Positions 62,034 through 64,000 of a DNA stretch of 64,000 nt are shown piece by piece (position 1 is the stretch's first letter; every line of letters begins with the position of its first letter). The DNA lies in contig JAUNDT010000001.1 of the NCBI GenBank assembly GCA_030525945.1, positions 1-64,000 of the forward strand, in the 5' to 3' direction. Made by a program: the position numbers and the translations under genes. This DNA is from Coriobacteriaceae bacterium (GTDB taxonomy: Bacteria > Actinomycetota > Coriobacteriia > Coriobacteriales > Coriobacteriaceae). The notes beneath the pieces were generated by a model. That model saw only the letters and a program-made list of their open reading frames with translations, did not search any database and had not been told where the DNA came from.

Positions 62034-62285
62034 ATGTGTCTCCCGCTACTCAAACAGTCCTGCTCGCACGGATGGTCCACCGGGTACGTTTCCCAGGGCG
62101 ACCAGGTCGCGGCCGGCCAGCCCATCCTTTCGATGGACCGCTCCGTGATCGCGGAGGCCGGCTACAAGGATTGCGTTGTCGTCGCCGTTTCCAACAGCGC
62201 CGAGTTCGCCGACGTCGAGTTTGCCGTCAAGAGCGAGGCGCGCGTCGAGGCCGGTTCCGTCGTCGCCAAGGTAACGCGCAAGTAG
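62034..62285 (+). pseudogene. Truncated EIIA-Glc (Crr)-like reading frame
   Basis: The 83-aa frame matches only the C-terminal half of a glucose-type EIIA: GDQVAAGQPILSMDRSVI, AGYKDCVVVAVSNSAEFADV and VEAGSVVAKVTRK. The upstream half, including the phosphorylatable His in the HIGIDT region, is absent. However, GGGAGG sits 8 nt before the ATG and the frame is clean, so a short protein may still be made. It lies right after the nucleoside permease gene. Confidence 0.6.
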
Positions 62286-62333
62286 GTTTTGCCTGCGTCG
62301 GTGAGGGCGACGCGCCCTTGGGTGCGGTGCCTC

Positions 62334-62648
62334 TCGTCTAAGTGTGGCCCAACGTGCTGGCCTGCAACACGCCAGCACGTTGGGCCACTTTTCTACCCTT
62401 TTTCAACGCGAAAAGTGGCAGTTTGTGCTGGTGTGCTGGTGAGCAGCGCAAAGCGGCCGTTTGCACTGCCGGGATCACAGCGGCAAGCTCTTGTCACCTG
62501 GCTGGCCTGCGCTGCAAACCCGTTGGCTTCGTCTAAAAGTGGCCCGATGTGCTGGTCTGCAGCTGAGCAGCACGTTCGGCCACTTTTCTGCCCTTTTTAG
62601 GGGTGAAAAGTGGCGAATCGTGCTGGCGTGCTGGAGAGCAGCGCAAAG
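62334..62648. repeat. Two 120-bp direct repeats, each with a hairpin
   Basis: Copies at 62334-62453 and 62529-62648 align end to end without gaps (both start TCGTCTAA and end GAGCAGCGCAAAG) but differ at many bases. Each opens with a hairpin of AGTGGCCC-N-GGGCCACT type and ends with GTGCTGG repeats. No gene is seen. Confidence 0.7.
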
Positions 62649-63035
62649 GGACCATTTACGCTGGGTGGCTAGAAGAAAAATCACTTCTGACATATCGACC
62701 ACCCCCTTCCTGTATGGATGAGGGCGATGGGCACACCTCGCGTACAACGCGCTCATGACAGCACAGCGAATCAGAGGGCCATTTACCAGATGTACTTGCA
62801 GTCGTCGCACTAGCAGCAAGAACGTTGCCTTTGCATCTGGAACCCATGACGAAGATCAACAGATTGCGCCCCGCGCATTGGCAGCCGTTTACAATAAAAG
62901 GGCGAGAAGCCTGGGGCGCCTCGCTCATGGTTCGCTTCGCAACCGACTCGTCTTACATCACGAGCGGCGAGATGCCCGTCGACAATGCCGCGATCTGCGC
63001 CACTTCTCCCGTCGCTTGTTGAACTGTCCACCCGC
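62649..63035 (+). other. Intergenic region before the cdd leader
   Basis: No convincing gene. A TATAGT hexamer (63037-63042) just after this stretch is a likely -10 for cdd; a matching -35 is not clear. Confidence 0.35.
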
Positions 63036-63065
63036 TATAGTCGACCCGCACCTGTCCCTCCCCGG

Positions 63066-63155
63066 CCCTTATTGTTCTGGGCGAGTTCGCACGAGCCGAA
63101 GAGCCCAGTGGGCTCTTCGAGCGAGCAGGACTGCCCGAGTCCAGGATAATAAGGG
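63066..63155 (+). promoter_or_regulatory. Structured leader of cdd
   Basis: An outer helix (CCCTTATT 63066-63073 with AATAAGGG 63148-63155, extended by CTGG/CCAG) encloses a perfect hairpin CGAAGAGCCCA/TGGGCTCTTCG (about 63097-63119) and GGACT/AGTCC (63128-63142). The three-way architecture before a salvage gene suggests a regulatory RNA. Confidence 0.5.
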
Positions 63156-63193
63156 CTTCGGAGGAACGCACCCGGGACCGAAAGGAGTCTCCC

Positions 63194-63610
63194 TTGACTG
63201 ATATCGAACTCGTACGCGCCGCCATTGCCGCACGTGAGAACGCCTATGCACCGTATTCGCACTTCGCCGTTGGCGCGGCGCTGCTGTGCGCCGACGGAAC
63301 CGTGTACGGCGGCTGCAACATCGAGAACGCAGCGTACTCGCCCGGCAACTGCGCCGAGCGCACCGCGATCTTCCGTGCGATGTTCGATGGACACCGCGAC
63401 TTTGCCGCCATCGCCGTTGTGGGCGGGCCCGAGGGCGAGCCCATCAGTGAACTCTGCGCACCCTGCGGCGTGTGCCGCCAGGTCATGCGCGAGTTCTGCG
63501 ACCCTGCAACTTTCCGCATCCTCATGGGCATCAGCGAGGATTCCTTCATCGAAGCCACGCTCGCCGAACTTCTCCCCCACGGCTTTGGGCCTCAGAATCT
63601 GGGTAAGTAG
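63194..63610 (+). CDS. cdd: Cytidine deaminase
   Basis: A 138-aa zinc enzyme turning cytidine and deoxycytidine into uridines. YSHFAVGAAL near 20, the catalytic NCAERTAIF near 56 (Cys and Glu), and CAPCGVCRQVMREF near 92 with the zinc CxxC are all intact. It begins with a TTG codon (63194) 9 nt after GAAAGGAG. Upstream of the pyrimidine phosphorylase gene. Confidence 0.95.
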   Translation: MTDIELVRAAIAARENAYAPYSHFAVGAALLCADGTVYGGCNIENAAYSPGNCAERTAIFRAMFDGHRDFAAIAVVGGPEGEPISELCAPCGVCRQVMREFCDPATFRILMGISEDSFIEATLAELLPHGFGPQNLGK

Positions 63611-63716
63611 CAAACAGGGCCCCACGCTGGCATAGACGCCCGGCAGAAAGGGGCCAGGTCCAACCCAAAGAGCGCGCAATCGCAAGCGCTCTCAGCAACA
63701 GAACACGAGGCACGCC

Positions 63717-64000
63717 ATGCGCATGTACGACATCATCGAAAAGAAACGCGATGGACGCGAGCTCACCGATGCCGAAATCGGGTTCTTCGTGGACGGCTAC
63801 ACCGCCGGACGCATCCCCGACTACCAGGCGAGTGCCCTGCTCATGGCCATCTACCTGCAGGGCATGACACCCGAAGAAACACGCCTGCTCACCATGCACA
63901 TGATGAATTCCGGCGATGTGGTCGACCTCTCCGACATCCCGGGCGCGACCGTGGACAAGCACTCCACCGGCGGTGTAGGCGACAAAACCTCGCTCGCCGT
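63717..64000 (+). CDS. Pyrimidine-nucleoside phosphorylase (partial, runs off the window)
   Basis: The first 94 residues are present: [49 protein letters not shown], and the phosphate-binding [13 protein letters not shown] at the window edge. This is the DeoA/Pdp family that splits thymidine, deoxyuridine or uridine. It completes the salvage route after cytidine deaminase. Start 63717 has a weak ACGAGG site. Confidence 0.93.
   Translation, partial: MRMYDIIEKKRDGRELTDAEIGFFVDGYTAGRIPDYQASALLMAIYLQGMTPEETRLLTMHMMNSGDVVDLSDIPGATVDKHSTGGVGDKTSLA

Overview
The window is GC-rich DNA from an anaerobic, gut-type actinobacterium. Gene content and style point to Coriobacteriia, most likely Collinsella. 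The clues are a pyruvate formate-lyase system, a mannose-family PTS for an amino sugar, a cell-wall-anchored GH123-type glycosidase, a BMP-type nucleoside ABC importer, short intergenic regions, strong GGAG ribosome sites, and many palindromic intergenic repeats. The genus assignment is an inference; no rRNA or tRNA gene lies in the window. || Layout. 1-3434: a Bce-type ABC exporter preceded by an unlisted 42-residue membrane peptide. 3571-4811: a MutT-Vsr fusion and a small unknown protein. 5049-13940: an amino-sugar (probably N-acetylgalactosamine) regulon. It has PTS IIA, YajC-like, IIB, IIC and IID, then a GntR regulator, AgaS isomerase/deaminase, NagA-type deacetylase, a PfkB kinase and a class II aldolase. 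Matching operator palindromes precede both transcription units. 14379-18776: flavodoxin-like protein, M20 amidohydrolase, ZIP metal transporter, YbjQ protein, an IS3 remnant, and a peptide-deformylase-like protein lacking the catalytic Glu. 18888-21900: a cobalamin-riboswitch-controlled pair of surface proteins (PQQ-type propeller and transcobalamin-like DUF4430). 21976-27948: M18 aminopeptidase, NADH oxidase, a LexA-box-controlled RhuM-Fic protein with a long structured leader, and a MerR regulator with a flavoprotein. 28257-32496: polar amino-acid ABC importer with a C26 peptidase. 32940-42013: dxs, an MFS exporter with a leader hairpin, an alkyltransferase-like protein with PGHR in place of PCHR, and a large FtsX-type exporter with its ATPase. 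42586-48880: DegV, then asd and lysC, divergent from thrC and thrB. 49019-55701: PFL activase, the GH123-type wall protein, a separate glycyl-radical subunit, and a PFL core lacking that domain. 56088-64000: purine nucleoside phosphorylase, BMP nucleoside importer, a truncated EIIA-Glc-like ORF, cytidine deaminase and the start of pyrimidine-nucleoside phosphorylase. || How the parts fit. The GH123-type enzyme could release GalNAc from host glycans outside the cell, the PTS and aga-type enzymes would turn it into triose phosphates, and PFL would take the pyruvate to formate and acetyl-CoA. The nucleoside block forms a salvage pathway. || The observations most worth following are the riboswitch-linked surface pair as a candidate corrinoid-capture system, the two-gene PFL, the LexA-box/structured-leader/RhuM-Fic locus, the MutT-Vsr fusion, the two enzyme-family members with altered catalytic motifs, and several miniature inverted-repeat elements.
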